Assembly: GCA_046262315.1 (NCBI GenBank) | Contig: JBHEMZ010000135.1 | Span: 1 to 35,532, forward strand | DNA from: JACVRM01 sp046262315 | GTDB taxonomy: Bacteria; Actinomycetota; Thermoleophilia; Gaiellales; Gaiellaceae | Length of the DNA stretch: 35,532 nucleotides | Direction: 5' to 3' | Part shown: in pieces, positions 16,264 to 23,830 of the stretch | Layout of the letters: each line of letters opens with the position of its first letter | How positions within the stretch are numbered: position 1 is the first letter of the stretch | Program-made: the position numbers and the translations under genes | The notes under the pieces: model-generated | What the model was told of the DNA's origin: nothing | What the model saw: the letters and a program-made list of their open reading frames with translations, nothing else | Databases searched by the model: none

Positions 16264-16425
16264 ATGGATGCACCGACCACACACCGCCGCGAGGCTGCGC
16301 AAGACAAGCCCACGGAGACGATGTCCGGGACGAGCGCGAGCCGGGTTCCGGGTCTGAGCAGGCTGCCCGACCTGCGGCCACGCAGGCGCCTGTTCGGGCT
16401 GATCCGCGGTCGTCGCGAGGCCTAG
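16264..16425 (+). CDS. Small basic protein (53 aa)
   Basis: MDAPTTHRREAAQDKPTETM starts a polar peptide ending in a basic amphipathic tail (RRRLFGLIRGRREA). AGAGGAG at about 16251-16257 gives good spacing to ATG 16264. An AT-rich TATATT at 16126-16131 stands out as a possible -10 box with a leader of about 125 nt, but no -35 is seen. No relative is recognised. It could also be the N-terminal half of one gene whose second half, in another frame, is the Cys-rich segment at 16470-16607. Confidence 0.5.
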   Translation: MDAPTTHRREAAQDKPTETMSGTSASRVPGLSRLPDLRPRRRLFGLIRGRREA

Positions 16426-16469
16426 CCGTCGATACCCCGGCTGATCCCAGGCGCCCCTCGCGAGCCGGC

Positions 16470-16607
16470 ACGGTCTTCCAGTGCACGTGCTGCTCGTACG
16501 GGATCTGTGTCACGGGCGAGCTGCCAGCCTGTCCGATGTGCCAGCAGAACGACTGGCGGCAGAGCGACAGCCGCTACGCGGTAGCAGCGGGACCGCTCAG
16601 CGCCTAG
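16470..16607 (+). other. Cys-rich zinc-ribbon-like segment without its own start
   Basis: This frame reads TVFQCTCCSYGICVTGELPA then CPMCQQNDWRQS to TAG 16605-16607. The CxCC and CPMC pairs resemble a small zinc ribbon or rubredoxin-like knuckle, and the composition does not look random. No ATG, GTG or TTG opens this frame nearby, so it is either a pseudogene piece or is joined to the 16264 gene by a frameshift near 16425. Confidence 0.4.
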
Positions 16608-16782
16608 GACTTCGAGGCCGGCGACCGTGTCGCCGTCCGCAGGTTTCCCGTGCCGCTCTGCACCGGGGGCTTCGACCGCAATTTCCGTACATGGTCAGTT
16701 GGTGCTTGCGCCGCATGGCTATGGCCGTTAGCGTCGCCGTGGCTAGCGACCAGGTGGAGCGCTCGACCCGGAGGAGGCAGAA

Positions 16783-17085
16783 ATGGCAATCGCAATGATG
16801 GTGGACAACCCGCACGGTTCCGAGGAGATGTATGAGAAGGTCCGCGAACAGATGGGCCTGGAGGCGCCTGCGGGTGGCATCTTCCACTGCGCCGGGCCGA
16901 GCCCCAACGGTGGCTGGCGCGTCATCGAGATCTGGGAATCGCGCGAAGAGGCGATGCGGTTTCGCGACGAGCGCCTGTTTCCGGCCTTCGACGCCGCCGG
17001 AGTGCCAAGGACCGGCGTTGAGCCGGAGTTCTGGCCGGTGCACAACATCATGACGGCGTCCCAGTTTGCCGCCCAGAGCGGCTAG
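16783..17085 (+). CDS. Small dimeric alpha/beta-barrel (ABM-like) protein
   Basis: 100 aa, MAIAMMVDNPHGSEEMYEKV start, then PNGGWRVIEIWESREEAMRF and FWPVHNIMTA, the strand-helix-strand order of the ferredoxin-like dimeric barrel fold. GGAGGAGG just upstream fixes ATG 16783. It is like the 6448-6756 protein in size and plan but only distantly similar. The role is unknown; members of this fold act as monooxygenases, heme degraders or stress proteins. Its stop shares CTAG with the convergent YcaQ-like gene. Confidence 0.8.
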   Translation: MAIAMMVDNPHGSEEMYEKVREQMGLEAPAGGIFHCAGPSPNGGWRVIEIWESREEAMRFRDERLFPAFDAAGVPRTGVEPEFWPVHNIMTASQFAAQSG

Positions 17086-18113
17086 CCCGGGGGCGAAGCT
17101 AGGTACGCCGAGCGGTGCCGCACGACCCGCTCGGCTCCGAGAAACGCGGCGAGACGGGCGAGGGCTTCGTCGAGCCTCGACGTGTCGCCCCAGGCGTCGA
17201 TCACCTCGAGCGTCCGCGTCTTGCGGTCGAAGCGCGGTTCGACGCGGCCCACCAGGCGGTCGCCGACCAGAATCGGCAGCACGTAGTAGCCATACTCGCG
17301 CTTCGCCGGCGGCACGTACATCTCGAGCCGGTAGCGAAAACCGAACAGGGCTTCCGCGCGATCGCGATCGTGGATCAGGCGGTCGAAGGGCGACAGCAGC
17401 GTCACCCCGTCGGGGACTGGTGCATCGCTCACGTCGGGGTGCGCAACCCACGCACGGTTTTCGAGGCGCACGCCGAGGGCACGAAAGCGCTGCTCGGCCA
17501 GCAGGCGCTCCGCCTCGCGCAGCGGCAGGACCTCGCTCTCGGGATACCAACGCTCAGCGAGGTCCCAGAGACGCTGCGAGCCGCGGCGCCCCACGACGGC
17601 GATCTCCCCGCGGGTGTGGAGCGTCTCGAGCATGCGGCCGACGTAGCGGCTTCCGTACCAGCGATGGTGACCGCGCTCGGCGCGCGAGCGATCCTCGAGC
17701 TCGCGTGAGAGCAGAGGCCCGCGCCGCTCGAGCTCGCGCAGCACGTAGCGCCGGAAGCCCGCGTTCTCCCGGAGGAACTGCCGCCTGCGGCGCTGGAACT
17801 CGTACTTCACGGCGCGCCGGCCCGCGCGCATCCGGGCGCGCAGCAGCGGCAGCTTCTCGATCGGCCAGATGAACGCGTTCCACTCGACGAGCTTCCGCTC
17901 CTCCCAGAGCAGGCGGTCGAGCTGGGCCGTTGCGAACGGCCCCAGCCGGCTCCAGAGGACGAGCTGCTGCGGCGGCGCGACCGTGGAGATCGGATCGAGC
18001 TGGAGAAAGCCGAGCCGACGCACGGTGTCGAGCACGCCCCGCGCCGAGCCATCCAGGAGCTGCGCCCGGACTGCGATACGCCGCGCTTGCTCAATGGTGA
18101 CTGTCCGGACCAC
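17082..18113 (-). CDS. YcaQ/AlkX-type winged-helix DNA glycosylase
   Basis: 343 aa. LRRLGFLQLDPISTV carries the Q-Phi-D catalytic motif (QLD) of the YcaQ/AlkX branch of HTH_42 proteins, which remove bulky or crosslinked N7-alkylguanine. Tandem winged helices follow (WYGSRYVGRMLETLHTRGEI), then the C-terminal LEMYVPPAKREYGYYVLPIL and GRVEPRFDRKTRTLEV. GTG 18113 (VVRTVTIEQARR) opens the conserved core; the frame upstream to 18368 shows no similarity. The first 155 bp plus about 80 bp upstream are duplicated at 25492-25728. It probably acts in interstrand crosslink repair or self-resistance. Confidence 0.88.
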   Translation of the reverse strand: MVRTVTIEQARRIAVRAQLLDGSARGVLDTVRRLGFLQLDPISTVAPPQQLVLWSRLGPFATAQLDRLLWEERKLVEWNAFIWPIEKLPLLRARMRAGRRAVKYEFQRRRRQFLRENAGFRRYVLRELERRGPLLSRELEDRSRAERGHHRWYGSRYVGRMLETLHTRGEIAVVGRRGSQRLWDLAERWYPESEVLPLREAERLLAEQRFRALGVRLENRAWVAHPDVSDAPVPDGVTLLSPFDRLIHDRDRAEALFGFRYRLEMYVPPAKREYGYYVLPILVGDRLVGRVEPRFDRKTRTLEVIDAWGDTSRLDEALARLAAFLGAERVVRHRSAYLASPPG

Positions 18114-18239
18114 GGCGGACGATCCTAGTGCAGGACTCGCCGCGCTTGACACCTCCCGCACGTCGCCCATGCGTGATTGCGGTAGCAAGGACGAATCCAT
18201 GCGGTCAACGTCTGGCGAATCGTCGGCGGGAAAGACGGC

Positions 18240-18585
18240 TCGTCTATGCGCCTCCCGAGGAGGCGGCTCCTCGGGGCTGCAGCCGGCCGAATCCTGCTGC
18301 AGCATGCCGCGGCCGTCGAGGTGCGTGACGCTGCGGGTCGGCTCGTGCGCTCGCTGCCGCTGCCTCACAGGAAGTCCTGCGCGCGACGCTCGGAGCGACT
18401 CAGGTAGTCGTCGAGCAGGGCTCGGCGCTCCGGGACGCGTCCCCGTCTTCGCGCAGCCGGAGCCGGAGCCGGCGAGGCTCGTGTACGCGTACCGCCTGAT
18501 GAGCCTCCTCGAGGGCCGCGTGCAGTTCGTGCCGCGCCGAGCTTCGGCTCGGCTGAAGCTCGGACCGTCAGGCCTGGCCGGCTGA
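18240..18585 (+). pseudogene. Remnant of a secreted beta-propeller-like protein
   Basis: Fragments in shifting plus-strand frames read VEVRDAAGRLVRSLPLP, then EVLRATLGATQVVVEQGSAL, then PGRVPVFAQPEPEPARLVYA continuing with GRVQFVPRRAS to TGA 18583-18585. These resemble blade-type sequence and the C-terminal VFAQLEPxGLFYAY-GRVxFVPR block I associate with secreted actinobacterial propeller proteins. The N-terminus is missing and at least two shifts are needed. The end is convergent with the kinase gene. This is moderate evidence only; otherwise the 454-bp gap is non-coding. Confidence 0.4.
18255..18274. other. Perfect 8-bp hairpin
   Basis: CCGAGGAG (18255-18262) pairs with CTCCTCGG (18267-18274) around GCGG. 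It has no T-tract and may be chance within the remnant above or a stable RNA hairpin. Confidence 0.35.
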
Positions 18586-19560
18586 AAGGAGTGCGCTTCG
18601 AAGCAGCTCGGCGGCCGCGGCCAAATCGCTCCCCGTCTCGAGCCGGTAGCAAGCGACTCCCCCTGCGAGCTCGGCGAGAACTCGGAGATGAGCCTGTGAC
18701 GTCGCCGGGTCGGTCAGGAGCACGTTTGGTGCGAGTTCGAGCAGCGCGTCCCTCATCGCCATGGGCTGGAGACGACTTCCAACGCCGTCGCCGATGCGCG
18801 GAATCACCAGCATCAACGGCCGACACTCGCGTTCGATCGATGCGCCGTAGACCTGCTCGACGGGGACCTGCCGCTTCGGCCAGCCCGCCCTCGGCGGCGT
18901 GTCGAGAAGCGGCCGCAACTCCGGAAGCAGGCGGATCGTGTCGTCGGTGACGTCGACCGGCTCCGGGAACGCAAGTCCGTTCAGGTCACCGTTGCGCCGA
19001 GCGAGGAACACGAGGTCGTCGCTGAGGAAGTCGCAGCCCGCGCGAACGAGCGCGAGGGCGAGGGTGGACTTCCCGCACCCGCTGGTTCCGGCAACGAGGA
19101 GGCCGCCGCACCCGGTACTCACACACGCTGCGTGGACGCTCCAGCGCTGCCGCCGCCGGAGCAGCTCGATCAGGGGAAGCGTGAGCAGGAGGCGGGAGAG
19201 GAGCCAGGTCTGGTCGCTCTGGGACGGCAGAAACGAGCCGAAGACGTTTCCTCGGTCCGCCTCGCACAGCACGCGTACCCGGCCGTCGTAGTCGATGTAG
19301 AGCGACTGCTCGTCCTCGAAGAACAGCACTTCGCCGCGCTCGGGCTCGTACACCGACCGGCCCACGCCCGGCGGCGGCTGGACGAGGTGGGCGGCGGCGC
19401 TCGCCGCAACCTGGTACTCGAACCGAACGTCGGCCGGCTCGCCTGCGTTCGTCGCGAAGTAGCGCAGCCGTTCGTCGAGCGACTCGGCGAGCGGCGGATG
19501 CTTGGCCGAGACGGCGATCCGGACGCCGTGGACGTCGTAGTACCGAAACGTCGTCGACTT
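18568..19560 (-). CDS. HprK-like kinase of the lasso-type RiPP locus
   Basis: A P-loop kinase related to HPr kinase/phosphorylase: VAGTSGCGKSTLALALV is Walker A (about residues 157-173), LSDDLVFL the following acidic motif, and GWPKRQVPVEQVYGA a family block. In lasso clusters such kinases phosphorylate the precursor, typically a C-terminal Ser. The conserved N-terminus (FRYYDVHGVRIAVSA) lies upstream of the first usable start, GTG 19365. In that frame the codon just before STTFRYY is AAG (19560) where an ATG would be expected, and no ATG, GTG or TTG replaces it. It overlaps the B2 stop. Either initiation is non-canonical or the gene has just lost its start. It is last in the locus. Confidence 0.8.
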   Translation of the reverse strand, partial: KSTTFRYYDVHGVRIAVSAKHPPLAESLDERLRYFATNAGEPADVRFEYQVAASAAAHLVQPPPGVGRSVYEPERGEVLFFEDEQSLYIDYDGRVRVLCEADRGNVFGSFLPSQSDQTWLLSRLLLTLPLIELLRRRQRWSVHAACVSTGCGGLLVAGTSGCGKSTLALALVRAGCDFLSDDLVFLARRNGDLNGLAFPEPVDVTDDTIRLLPELRPLLDTPPRAGWPKRQVPVEQVYGASIERECRPLMLVIPRIGDGVGSRLQPMAMRDALLELAPNVLLTDPATSQAHLRVLAELAGGVACYRLETGSDLAAAAELLRSALLSAGQA

Positions 19561-20035
19561 ACCCAGAAGCCGCCCGCGCCCGCCCGGTCGCGGATCCGGC
19601 GCGCCGTCTCCCCTGCGGAATGCTCGTCACCTCCGTGAACGTTCGCAACGGGTCGGTCCGCTCGAGGAATGGCCGCTCGTCCTTCACGAGCCAGCAGTGC
19701 CCGGCGATCGCCTCGTCGACCCGGCCAACCCCGAAAGCAAGCCGAACGTCGACACCGGCGCGCCGGAGGAAGTAATAGAGGGTCAGACCTCTCGTCAGAC
19801 ACCCCGGCCGGACGAGCGGTCGCCCGCGCCGGAGCACCCATTCGACGTGCGCGACGAGCTCGTCCACGTCCGCCGGCTCGTCTCGGGTTCGCACTGCTCC
19901 CGGCTCGACGAGCGCGCTGAGTGTTGAGAGCTTCAACCGCGCGAGTAGCGGCGCCAGCGAGGCGACGAGGGCGATTCGCAGGCCGAGCAGCGGGTGGCTA
20001 GCGGGGGTCAGACCTCCTCCCCCCCTCGACCCCAA
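19559..20035 (-). CDS. Lasso peptide biosynthesis B2-type cysteine protease
   Basis: About 150 aa, transglutaminase-like fold. GCLTRGLTLYYFLRRAGVDV holds the catalytic Cys, LAFGVG and AGHCWLVKDE the catalytic His, and LERTDP the Asp. This is the B2 (McjB C-terminal) leader peptidase that cuts the precursor after the conserved Thr-x of the leader. The start is unclear: TTG 20035 precedes a strong GGAGGAGG, which instead points to initiation near 20010, where no ATG, GTG or TTG exists. The gene overlaps the end of the PqqD gene. Past SIPQG the C-terminus becomes an Arg/Ala-rich tail, possibly shifted. Confidence 0.82.
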   Translation of the reverse strand: MGSRGGGGLTPASHPLLGLRIALVASLAPLLARLKLSTLSALVEPGAVRTRDEPADVDELVAHVEWVLRRGRPLVRPGCLTRGLTLYYFLRRAGVDVRLAFGVGRVDEAIAGHCWLVKDERPFLERTDPLRTFTEVTSIPQGRRRAGSATGRARAASG

Positions 20036-20315
20036 CGATGAGCCGGTCGTCTGCGAGCTCGTCCAGGAGCTCCTGGACGTCGCGGGCGAGCGTGTCCTCG
20101 GACGCGTCGTACTCGGAGGCGAGTACTGCGACGATGTCGGTAACGGAACGCTTGCCGTCGCAGAGGGCCCAGACGCGCGCGCCGACCTCGTTCAGGAGGA
20201 AATACTTGCCCGAATCGGGATCGAGGAGGACCTGATCCTCGCCCGCTTGCTCGAAGACGATCCGCTCAAGCCGGCGTGGAAGTTGCTGTATGGGCTCCGC
20301 GCTCGTCATCGGCAT
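19998..20315 (-). CDS. PqqD-type RiPP recognition element (lasso B1-like)
   Basis: 105 aa. VLLDPDSGKYFLLNEVGARV, then WALCDGKRSVTDIVAVLASE and DVQELLDELADDRLI, match the PqqD/RRE winged-helix domain that binds the leader of RiPP precursors. In lasso systems the discrete B1 protein presents the leader to B2. ATG 20315 (or 20309) follows a terminator by a few bases and has no clear Shine-Dalgarno. It is the second gene after the leader peptide and overlaps B2 downstream. Confidence 0.9.
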   Translation of the reverse strand: MPMTSAEPIQQLPRRLERIVFEQAGEDQVLLDPDSGKYFLLNEVGARVWALCDGKRSVTDIVAVLASEYDASEDTLARDVQELLDELADDRLIVGVEGGRRSDPR

Positions 20316-20320
20316 CCGGG

Positions 20321-20352
20321 AAAAGAGCGGGGCCGCCCCGCGGGGCGGCCCC
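20321..20352 (-). terminator. Terminator or attenuator between leader peptide and RRE genes
   Basis: A perfect 12+12-bp inverted repeat (GGGGCCGCCCCG at 20329-20340, its complement at 20341-20352) is followed on the minus strand by GCTCTTTT. It lies 40 bp after the leader-peptide stop and 6 bp before the RRE start. It should end most transcripts after the peptide gene, giving much peptide mRNA and little enzyme mRNA, a common arrangement for RiPP precursors. Confidence 0.8.
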
Positions 20353-20391
20353 CTCGTGAACGTGCGAGCTGGTGAGACGCGGCTCGCAGCG

Positions 20392-20463
20392 CTAGAAGCT
20401 GAAACGCGTGAGCTGTCGCAGAAGACCGAGCCGCATGAGCCGCGGCTTCACGTATGGGCGCAT
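20392..20463 (-). CDS. Leader-only lasso-type RiPP precursor peptide (23 aa)
   Basis: ATG 20463 follows GGGGGAGGG by 4 nt, a strong ribosome site. The peptide starts MRPYVKPRLM, continues RLGLLRQ and ends LTRFSF before TAG. Y4, P7, L9, G13 and T19 fit the lasso leader consensus YxxPxLxxxGxxxxxTx exactly. After the expected cleavage point (Thr-x) only Phe-Ser-Phe remains, with no Gly/Cys/Ser-led ring and no Asp or Glu acceptor, so an ordinary lasso core is absent. It sits directly upstream of RRE, B2 and kinase genes. It is either a truncated precursor or a distinct class whose product is the leader itself or a tripeptide. The Ser could be the kinase target. Confidence 0.75.
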   Translation of the reverse strand: MRPYVKPRLMRLGLLRQLTRFSF

Positions 20464-20531
20464 CTGCCCTCCCCCTTATCTCGTGCGCTCATGATGACCC
20501 TTTTCGGCTCGTCGAGCAAGCAGCGGTCCGC

Positions 20532-21995
20532 TCAGTCATGGATGACCACCGTTGCGTTGGCGCCGCGCCCTCCGTAGCCCCGGAGCTGGATCACGTTACG
20601 GCTGCCGCGCTTCATGGCCGACGCCACGCTGATCCTGCGTGTCTCTCCGGCCTTGAGCCCACGCACCTTGAACTGCCGGCCGTTCACCGTCACGTCCAGG
20701 CGCCGTAGCCCCGGACGACCGTTCGTGATCATCACCTTGTGCTCGACGGCCGGCAGGCCTCGGTAGGTCTGCACGCCGCGCTTGCTCACGGAGCGGCGCA
20801 CGGTCGTGATCACCGGGTCGCAGTTGGTGACGTTGCCGTTCTGGTCCTCGGCGCGAAGCGCCAGCTGAGCAGACAGGCTGTTGTTGTTGCGGGTGGCGCG
20901 GATCACCACCGGGTTCTTCGTGCCCGGCGTGAAGCTGTTCCCCGTCACCGTCGCGTTCGTCTGCTTCGTCACCGTAATGCTCTTGAGGCCGCTACCCGTG
21001 TCCTGAACGGTAACTTCGATGAACTTCTTGCCGTTCGTGTCCGTACCAGAAGCGGTCAGCTGGCACGACGGCGGCGTCGTATCTTTCGCGATCGTGATCT
21101 CGCCGAATACGGCCAGGCCCGCAAGCTGTGTCTGGGCCTGACTCGCGAAGGTCGTGACGATCGCGCCCGTGGAGATGTTCACGCGCCAGATCTGCCCGTT
21201 GTTGATGTCACCGGTCCAGAAGGTCGTGTTGTCCGGATCGAGGCTGAGGGCGAACAGGCGTGACGACCCGGAGATGGGATAGTTTTGGATAACCGCACCG
21301 GCGGCGTTCAACCGGTACACCTGACTCGCACAGGCGACGAGCACCTCGCCGTTCGGCCGGATTCGCAACCCGAAGCACGGAGCATTCAGTCCGCCTGCAA
21401 AGTCCGCAAGCTGAGTCTTTGTGCACACGTTGTACCGCTTGATGGTCGAGCCTTCGGACGTGTAGAAGAGCGTGCACTGGTCGGCGGCGAGGTCGATGAA
21501 GTCACTGCCTCGATTCTCCGTCGCCACGTTGAAGCTGTCGAGCAACGCACCGCTGGAGCTGAGCTTGAGCACATCAGCGGAGCCGCCGGCCTGGCCGACG
21601 TAGATGTTTCCTGCGGCGTCAACGACGCAGCTTTCCGGGCTTAGGTTGAACCCGGAACCGAAAGGATCGATCAAGACAGCGCCCTTGCTGTCGAACTTGG
21701 TCATGTTGTTCGCCGAGAAATTCGTCGAGTAGAGGTTGCCGGCGTTGTCGAAGCACATGCCGGTCTCGTAGATGCTGCTGCTGGTCGTGTCCAGCTGCTC
21801 GATGAGCGTCCCACTCGGGCTGAACTCGTTGATCTTGCCGTTTCCAATTCCGGCGAAGACATTCCCCTTCTGGTACGGGATGTGATTCGCGGCGGCCGTC
21901 GTCGCCAGCGCCAGAAACGCCACCAGCGCGAGCATCGCGACGCCCGTGCTCCTGAGACGAATCGGCCGCGCCGCACCCGTCCTCGATCGCTTCAT
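20532..21995 (-). CDS. Secreted beta-propeller (NHL-like) protein with C-terminal domain
   Basis: 487 aa. After a signal peptide (VAMLALVAFLALATTAAANH) come repeated blade motifs: GKINEFSPSGTLIEQLD, CFDNAGNLYSTNF, CVVDAAGNIYVGQ, GLRIRPNGEVLVAC, ALSLDPDNTTFWTG. The repeats predict a six-bladed propeller. A Ser/Thr-rich linker with TTPPSCQLTASGT leads to a beta-sandwich-like C-terminal domain ending in RNVIQLRGYGGRGANATVVI. ATG 21995 has GGGAGG upstream; the frame above it is antisense to the flippase. It is exported and may bind a ligand or polymer. It lies within the RiPP locus on the same strand, but a link to it is inference. Confidence 0.82.
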   Translation of the reverse strand: MKRSRTGAARPIRLRSTGVAMLALVAFLALATTAAANHIPYQKGNVFAGIGNGKINEFSPSGTLIEQLDTTSSSIYETGMCFDNAGNLYSTNFSANNMTKFDSKGAVLIDPFGSGFNLSPESCVVDAAGNIYVGQAGGSADVLKLSSSGALLDSFNVATENRGSDFIDLAADQCTLFYTSEGSTIKRYNVCTKTQLADFAGGLNAPCFGLRIRPNGEVLVACASQVYRLNAAGAVIQNYPISGSSRLFALSLDPDNTTFWTGDINNGQIWRVNISTGAIVTTFASQAQTQLAGLAVFGEITIAKDTTPPSCQLTASGTDTNGKKFIEVTVQDTGSGLKSITVTKQTNATVTGNSFTPGTKNPVVIRATRNNNSLSAQLALRAEDQNGNVTNCDPVITTVRRSVSKRGVQTYRGLPAVEHKVMITNGRPGLRRLDVTVNGRQFKVRGLKAGETRRISVASAMKRGSRNVIQLRGYGGRGANATVVIHD

Positions 21996-22118
21996 CGTGC
22001 CCCTCCCTCTCCCAGGTTGGACGCACTGCTGCGTCACCGCAACGCGCGAGGTGACCGAGCCCCTATTGGCCCAGCCGCTACCGCATCCCCGAACTCCCCA
22101 CGCCATAGCTCTCCCCCT

Positions 22119-22151
22119 CGATCGCCGCAGTGCGTGGTACGCCGGCGATCG
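22119..22151. promoter_or_regulatory. Operator-like inverted repeat upstream of the propeller gene
   Basis: CGATCGCCG (22119-22127) and CGGCGATCG (22143-22151) form a 9-bp inverted repeat with 15 bp between the arms, in the 233-bp gap before the propeller gene. It could be a regulator site; nothing else clear lies in this gap. Confidence 0.35.
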
Positions 22152-22228
22152 TGACAGATGCCACCGGCGGAAGCAACTGGCCGAATGGATAGGTGCGATG
22201 AACGGGGCGGACGCGAGGCGATCGCGCT

Positions 22229-23767
22229 TCACACTGCGGACGGACGCCCCACGCGCCTGAGCCGCGAAACCTCCCCGAAAACCTGGGGCGCACGCCACCG
22301 ACAGAACGGCAGGAAGGTTCCCGCTCCGGCCAGCACCAGGATGGCGAGGCGCGGTCCAGCAGCGACGTTGCCAACCAAGAGCAGCCACTTCGAGACGACG
22401 ATGAGTGCGAGCATGCCAAGAGAAGCCTCGGCTACTCCGCGCAGGTTGCGAGCAAGGCGACCGGCGGAGATCCCGACATGCATCGCCGTAAGCCGGAAAT
22501 ACAAGGGGACGAGCACGAGGTTGGCGACGAGATAGCCGGAAGCAACGCCCACGATGCCCCACGGAAGGCCGACCACGAAACCGACCATGCTTACGCCGAA
22601 CGTCACCGCCGAGAAGCGAAGGAGCGCTCGCGTTCGGCCCATTGCGACGAGAATTTGCGCGTTGAGCGTTGTCAGACACTGGAGCAAACCGACGATCGCC
22701 AGGACACGGATGACGGGCACCGCGCGCTCCCAGCGGTCGCCGAAGACGACCGAGACGAGTTCGGGAGCGAACACCACGAGACCGAGTGTCGCCGGCACGC
22801 AGATCGCAGCCATGAAGCGTGTCACGCGGAGCCAGAGGGAAGCGACGCGCCTCGGGTCGTCGTGGAGGCGAGCGAGCGCAGGAAAAAGCACCGTTTGAAC
22901 CGGTCTCGTCAGCTGCGAGAGCGGCAGCAGCATCAGGCTGTATGCGAAGGCGTATGCCCCAAGCGCCGCGGCGCCGAGGAACCGCCCGACCAGAAAGTTG
23001 TCGACGTTACGGTGCAGAGAGAACAGCGCGCGCGCGCCCACGATGTCTCCGCCGACCCTCGAGAGCTCACCGAGGCTCGCGAACGAGAAGCCCCACCGCG
23101 GGCGCCAGGGCAACATCACCCAGACGAGCGCAGTCGAGACGGCGGCTCCGGCGAGCTGGTACACAACGAGCGCCCACGCGCCATGTCCCTCCAGCGCTGT
23201 CCACACCGCCGCCGCCCCAGCCGTGATCCCCGCGAGAACGTTGATTGCCTCCAGCTTCCCGAACTCCAGCTGGCGACTCAGGATTGCCCGGTGCGTAGCG
23301 GCGACCGAGGCGAGGGCGAACGTCGCCGAGAGGGCGGCCAGGAGAGGACGCACTTCGGGCTCTCCGTAAAAGCGCGAGACCGGTTCCGAGAGCGCGATGC
23401 CTGCCAGCGACAGAATGAGGCCGGCGACAATGCTCGTCCAGAACACCGTCAAAGCATCCACCTCTCGGAGAAAGCGTCGTTGCACGAGCGCGGTACCGAG
23501 CGCCACGTCCGCGAGGACGAGGCCAGGCGTGACGAAGACGAGCGCCATCCCGACCACGCCGTAGTCGTGCGGGGTCAGGTGACGTGCGAGCACCACCGTG
23601 CTTGCCACACGAGCCACCAGCAGGACGACGTGCGAGCCCGCCTTCCATGCGAACCCTCGCAAGACGCGCGAGCGCAAGGACGCCGCCTCGCGGCGCGCGA
23701 TGGGGTCTCCCCAGTCGGGGTGTGGGCTCTCTGACCCGGTTTCGCTTCGCGGTCCGGGGAAGCTCAT
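22229..23767 (-). CDS. Oligosaccharide flippase family protein (Wzx/MOP-type)
   Basis: 512 aa polytopic membrane protein with about 12-14 hydrophobic segments. GFAWKAGSHVVLLVARVAST, LTPHDYGVVGMALVF and NVDNFLVGRFLGAAALGAYA are characteristic of the WzxC/PST branch of MOP flippases, which move lipid-linked glycans across the membrane. The start, ATG 23767, is well placed before the conserved N-terminal helix. It diverges from the nucleotidyltransferase gene across about 60 bp and reads in the same direction as the RiPP genes. Whether it moves a polysaccharide or a modified product of this locus is unknown. Confidence 0.9.
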   Translation of the reverse strand: MSFPGPRSETGSESPHPDWGDPIARREAASLRSRVLRGFAWKAGSHVVLLVARVASTVVLARHLTPHDYGVVGMALVFVTPGLVLADVALGTALVQRRFLREVDALTVFWTSIVAGLILSLAGIALSEPVSRFYGEPEVRPLLAALSATFALASVAATHRAILSRQLEFGKLEAINVLAGITAGAAAVWTALEGHGAWALVVYQLAGAAVSTALVWVMLPWRPRWGFSFASLGELSRVGGDIVGARALFSLHRNVDNFLVGRFLGAAALGAYAFAYSLMLLPLSQLTRPVQTVLFPALARLHDDPRRVASLWLRVTRFMAAICVPATLGLVVFAPELVSVVFGDRWERAVPVIRVLAIVGLLQCLTTLNAQILVAMGRTRALLRFSAVTFGVSMVGFVVGLPWGIVGVASGYLVANLVLVPLYFRLTAMHVGISAGRLARNLRGVAEASLGMLALIVVSKWLLLVGNVAAGPRLAILVLAGAGTFLPFCRWRAPQVFGEVSRLRRVGRPSAV

Positions 23768-23830
23768 GGTGCCTCCGATACGTTGTGCGCGACTCGCCCC
23801 GGAGCGCGCCGCTCCCGGCTGGTGTCAAGG

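Noticed and set aside
20340..20463. Stop-codon read-through extending the leader peptide into a longer core
   Set aside because: The frame past TAG is open for about 40 codons but runs through the terminator hairpin and contains no lasso-like core.
20532..22679. Reading the propeller gene as a 715-aa protein from 22679
   Set aside because: The first 228 residues are the antisense-region shadow of the flippase; ATG 21995 has its own ribosome site and signal peptide.
22478..23734. 418-aa plus-strand ORF opposite the flippase
   Set aside because: Antisense shadow: composition dominated by Glu, Arg, His and Asp, with no motif; the flippase on the other strand is certain.
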